Positions 4,831 to 6,832 of a DNA stretch of 6,832 nt are shown here, piece after piece. The stretch's first letter is position 1. The number at the start of each line of letters is the position of its first letter. Both the position numbers and the translations under genes were made by a program. The DNA comes from an uncultured Pseudomonadota bacterium (GTDB taxonomy: Bacteria; Desulfobacterota_B; Binatia; UBA9968). Under the pieces are notes generated by a model. It had not been told where the DNA came from. It did not search any database and saw nothing but the letters and a program-made list of their open reading frames with translations. The stretch lies in NCBI GenBank assembly GCA_946478635.1, contig CAMLCX010000264.1, forward strand, positions 1-6,832, in the 5' to 3' direction.

Positions 4831-5268
4831 TCAAGCGCCTTCTCGCCGGATGACTTCCCGGCAGTATGCATACAGCGCGTCATAGACCGGCATTTCATGG
4901 TCGAGTAACTCGTCGTCGTTGTCATAGGCGAGGCGGAAACCTTCAGCGATTGCCTCCAGCCCACGCGATTCCAAGGCGAGGTCCTTGGCATCCGTGTCGG
5001 CGCCGCGGACAATCACTGCGAGCCGGACTAAGGCAGGATCGCGAAGATTGTATTTGTTCAGAATGGCATCGAAGCTACATTGAGAACCGTGATGTCCCAG
5101 CTCGACGTTGCTTACATCAAAAGGGATCGCGCCGTCTCTATCGGCAACCGTCATGACCTCCTCCGATGGCACGTAGAGTATTTCTGCTTCGGGATCAACG
5201 AAGCGCTTGATCAACCACGGACACGCCACACGGTCCACCTTGGGTCGAGCTCTTGTCACCCATTTCAT
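4831..5268 (-). CDS. chrB: ChrB C-terminal-domain protein (chromate resistance)
   Basis: A 145-residue soluble protein matching the C-terminal domain of ChrB (PF09828-like). It begins with the family opening MKWVTRARPKVDRVACPWLI (1-20), then KRFVDPEAEILYVP (21-34), and continues with FDVSNVELGHHGSQCSF (50-66), where Glu56, His60 and Cys64 are conserved-looking polar residues, and DLALESRGLEAIAEGFRLA (96-114). Full-length ChrB, about 300 residues, adds an N-terminal DNA-binding region and represses the chr promoter in response to chromate. That region is absent here, so this copy may be an accessory factor rather than a repressor. Start: GGAGG at 5279-5275 is 6 nt before ATG 5268; the frame extends to 5337 but those codons overlap chrA. 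It follows chrA by 28 bp and is probably co-transcribed. Confidence 0.92.
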   Translation of the reverse strand: MKWVTRARPKVDRVACPWLIKRFVDPEAEILYVPSEEVMTVADRDGAIPFDVSNVELGHHGSQCSFDAILNKYNLRDPALVRLAVIVRGADTDAKDLALESRGLEAIAEGFRLAYDNDDELLDHEMPVYDALYAYCREVIRREGA

Positions 5269-5296
5269 GAATGACCTCCAAAGATCTTGGGTTTCT

Positions 5297-6550
5297 TTAA
5301 ACAGATCGTAGTAATGGCCAAAGCAGCAAACCCACAAGCCCTGAAATCGTCACCAGCACCGGCTCGGAGAGTTTAAACCGCCAAAGTACGCCAAGGCTTA
5401 CGAGTGCAATTAACGCGGTGGGCACATCGACGAGGGCTCGCGCTCCCAGCACGATTACGGCTCCGGTAATCGCTCCAGTTGCCGCGGCGGTAGCACCATC
5501 GACGAAGGCTTTGAGCTGCGGGTTGTCGCGATGGCGTCTAAACCACGGCGCCGGAATGATAGTAAATAAATAGACCGGCAAGAAAATACCAATCGAGGCC
5601 ATAACGGCTCCAGCCAGGCCGGCAACAATAAAACCGATGAAGGCGACCGTAATGACGACAGGACCGGGAGTGATCATGGCGACGGCAACCGCGTCCAAGA
5701 ACTGGTGTTCAGTAAGCCAGCCAAATTGCTGCACCACGCCTTGTTGCAAAAATGGAATGATCGCGAGTCCGCTGCCAAACACAAATGCACCGGCTTTTGT
5801 AAAAAATAGCAAGATCTGAGTCAGTATGTCATGGGAATCGCCGGCAGTTCCGGCTTGTCGAACCCAAGCTTCAAACAGCCAGATCGCGGCGCCCAACAAT
5901 ACGCCAGCCAATGCCATGAGCAATCCTGGCTTCCAGCCTGGCCACGCGCGAACAAATAACACGGCCAAACCTGCGATAATAAAAAATTCGGCCAGCTCGG
6001 CTTGAGCCCAGACGGTTACGGCAGCAAGCGTTATAAAAATTCCCCACAGGAGCGGATCGCGTTTGTTTGTGCTGCGGGATAGTTTATACGCGGCGATAGC
6101 GATGATGGCAATAACTGTGGCGCCGATCGCATAGAAAAGCGCCTGCATCCACCATAGGCCACCATAGGTGACGTACGCCAAAGAAATCGCAATGACCATT
6201 AAAAACGACGGCAGGATGAATGCGAGACCGACCAGGGTTGCCCCGAGGACGCCACCTTCAAAATAGCCGATGGCAATGGCCGTTTGGGCGGCCAGCGGTC
6301 CCGGCATGATCTGCGCGAGCGCTAAGGAGAGTTTGTAAGTATCTTCCGTAATCCAACTTCGTCGTTCGACGAGATCTCTGTGCATGAAGCCGACTAACGC
6401 AACCGGCCCACCAAAACCAATAGTTCCCAGCTTGAGAAAATAACCGGTGAGGGCGCGTAGGCTCGTGAGTCGTCCGATAAATCCGCTTGCACGGGTGCCC
6501 GCGTGCGCAGGAGATATTGGATTTTCGTGAGAGTTCGAAAGTTGTTGCAC
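5297..6550 (-). CDS. chrA: ChrA two-domain chromate efflux protein
   Basis: Inner-membrane CHR-superfamily transporter that exports chromate. About 417 residues give the long-chain form with two homologous halves. The N-half has LGTIGFGGPVALVGFMHRDL, with FGGP at about residues 46-49 from the chosen start, and MPGP at about 82-85. The C-half repeats the pattern with FVFGSGLAIIPFLQQGVV (about 256-273) and ITPGPVVI (about 293-300). Ten or more hydrophobic segments are visible. No ATG lies before the first core motif, so the start is uncertain. I chose GTG at 6550 (VQQLSNSHENP), with GGG at 6563-6561 as a weak Shine-Dalgarno. A TTG at 6595 would add 15 residues. chrB follows 28 bp beyond the stop, and the operon lies downstream of the P-type ATPase gene. 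The transport function is well supported by family; the start is not. Confidence 0.93.
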   Translation of the reverse strand: MQQLSNSHENPISPAHAGTRASGFIGRLTSLRALTGYFLKLGTIGFGGPVALVGFMHRDLVERRSWITEDTYKLSLALAQIMPGPLAAQTAIAIGYFEGGVLGATLVGLAFILPSFLMVIAISLAYVTYGGLWWMQALFYAIGATVIAIIAIAAYKLSRSTNKRDPLLWGIFITLAAVTVWAQAELAEFFIIAGLAVLFVRAWPGWKPGLLMALAGVLLGAAIWLFEAWVRQAGTAGDSHDILTQILLFFTKAGAFVFGSGLAIIPFLQQGVVQQFGWLTEHQFLDAVAVAMITPGPVVITVAFIGFIVAGLAGAVMASIGIFLPVYLFTIIPAPWFRRHRDNPQLKAFVDGATAAATGAITGAVIVLGARALVDVPTALIALVSLGVLWRFKLSEPVLVTISGLVGLLLWPLLRSV

Positions 6551-6595
6551 AGGAGAAGTTCCCTGCAATCGAGCGTGTAATATCGACGAGAACAA

Positions 6596-6805
6596 TCAAT
6601 TGCACCATCTATATAACACATCCCTGTCAAGGCATATGGTGAAAAATCGGATGAAGTACGCTTCGATACGTTTGGGAACTGCAAGCTTAGAGCATCGGCA
6701 GCGATTTCCGTCCAAATTCAAAGCTTGAACGCTGCCTCCTAATTGACAATATGGGCAAGACTTAACTTCATAGCCGTACTCGGCGCAAGCGCAACGCGTT
6801 GGCAA
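6596..6805 (-). CDS. Doubtful small cysteine-rich ORF between the P-type ATPase and chrA
   Basis: A 69-codon frame (TTG at 6805) overlaps the ATPase 3' end out of frame and closes just before chrA. It is unusual for its eight cysteines: CAC at residues 5-7, CPYC at 17-20, CRC at 36-38, and single cysteines at 58 and 68. The middle part resembles a zinc-ribbon-like spacing (CxxC...CxC), and a metal-binding role would suit the position. Against it: the start is a TTG with no Shine-Dalgarno, and no known family was recognised. A strong AGGAGG (6740-6735) lies inside it, but the next in-frame TTG (6721) is 13 nt away, giving at most 41 residues. The stretch 6596-6767 otherwise holds only the chrA upstream motif and a GGCAGCG/CGCTGCC inverted repeat. 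Confidence 0.15.
   Translation of the reverse strand: MPTRCACAEYGYEVKSCPYCQLGGSVQALNLDGNRCRCSKLAVPKRIEAYFIRFFTICLDRDVLYRWCN
6610..6637 (-). promoter_or_regulatory. Candidate chrA upstream regulatory region, with motif shared with the ars promoter
   Basis: Minus strand 6637-6618 reads ATATGCCTTGACAGGGATGT, which matches 17 of 20 bases of plus strand 1035-1054 in the ars promoter (the first 13 are identical). A -10-like TATATA follows at 6615-6610, but only 9 bp beyond TTGACA, too short for an ordinary promoter spacer. The element may therefore be an operator lying between -35 and -10, or two unrelated signals. It precedes chrA by roughly 60 bp from the GTG start. Confidence 0.3.
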
Positions 6806-6832
6806 TCACCGAGACGGAGCTGAATGTCATGG
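6768..6832 (-). CDS. copA: C-terminal end of a CopA-like P1B-type metal-transporting ATPase (truncated by window edge)
   Basis: Only the last 20 codons before the TGA at 6770-6768 are in the window. They read MTFSSVSVIANALRLRRVRL. This is the usual end of the last transmembrane helix of copper-translocating P-type ATPases, where MxxSSVSVxxNALRLRR closes the metal-binding membrane region; the Met and Ser of MxxSS belong to that site. Zinc/cadmium exporters normally end differently, which favours Cu(I) export. The gene lies upstream of chrA on the same strand, about 220 bp from its start. A ten-codon ORF, MKLSLAHIVN, overlaps the ATPase stop (ATGA at 6771-6768) and is probably chance. The family call rests on a short but distinctive motif; the catalytic parts lie outside the window. 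Confidence 0.78.
   Translation of the reverse strand, partial: MTFSSVSVIANALRLRRVRL

Noticed and set aside
5269..5337. N-terminal extension of ChrB starting at 5337
   Set aside because: These codons overlap the chrA 3' end. The family opening MKWVTRARPK and a strong Shine-Dalgarno fix the start at 5268.
6743..6771. Plus-strand promoter starting at TTGACA 6743
   Set aside because: No acceptable -10 box lies at 16-18 bp, and no plus-strand gene follows before the window ends.
1..6832. CRISPR array, tRNA, rRNA, insertion sequence or riboswitch
   Set aside because: No regularly spaced repeats, no cloverleaf or rRNA-like stretch, no transposase frame and no recognised riboswitch core was found on reading both strands.

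Overview
This window looks like part of a heavy-metal and metalloid resistance region from a moderately GC-rich, probably environmental (soil or sediment type) Gram-negative bacterium. Gene content suggests a member of the loosely related deltaproteobacterial, Tectomicrobia, Binatota or Rokubacteria-like lineages: orphan iron-type solute-binding protein, amidohydrolase-2 enzyme, CapA-like tail, and G/C-and-A/T palindromic intergenic repeats. That placement is inference from gene content and was not tested.

Layout, left to right. (1) 1-1599 is an arsenic module. An Acr3-type arsenite efflux gene (minus strand, runs off the left edge) lies downstream of an ArsR repressor gene. Divergent from arsR is arsI, a C-As lyase of the CadI/ArsI glyoxalase-fold family. 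The short arsR-arsI gap holds a palindrome containing two face-to-face -35 hexamers, so one ArsR operator could control both transcripts. A 12-codon upstream ORF with its own Shine-Dalgarno precedes arsI. (2) 1600-1800 is a convergent intergenic region with a compound palindromic repeat. (3) 1801-3457 (minus strand) is a likely operon: a remnant of a CapA-like protein C-terminus, an amidohydrolase-2 family metal-dependent hydrolase, and a small three-cysteine ferredoxin. (4) 3622-4662 (plus strand) is an exported substrate-binding protein of the iron/thiamine/polyamine-type ABC family, without permease or ATPase genes here. (5) 4831-6550 (minus strand) is a chromate module: a two-domain ChrA efflux protein followed by a stand-alone ChrB C-terminal-domain protein. 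(6) 6768-6832 is the last 20 codons of a CopA-like P-type ATPase that enters from the right edge.

How the genes could work together: ArsI would remove the methyl or aryl group from trivalent organoarsenicals and give As(III), Acr3 would export As(III), and ArsR would sense the arsenical. ChrA would export chromate with ChrB as partner. The ATPase would export copper or a similar soft metal. The hydrolase/ferredoxin and binding-protein genes have no visible link to metals; they may be ordinary metabolic genes interleaved between resistance modules. No tRNA, rRNA, CRISPR array, transposase or integrase was recognised.
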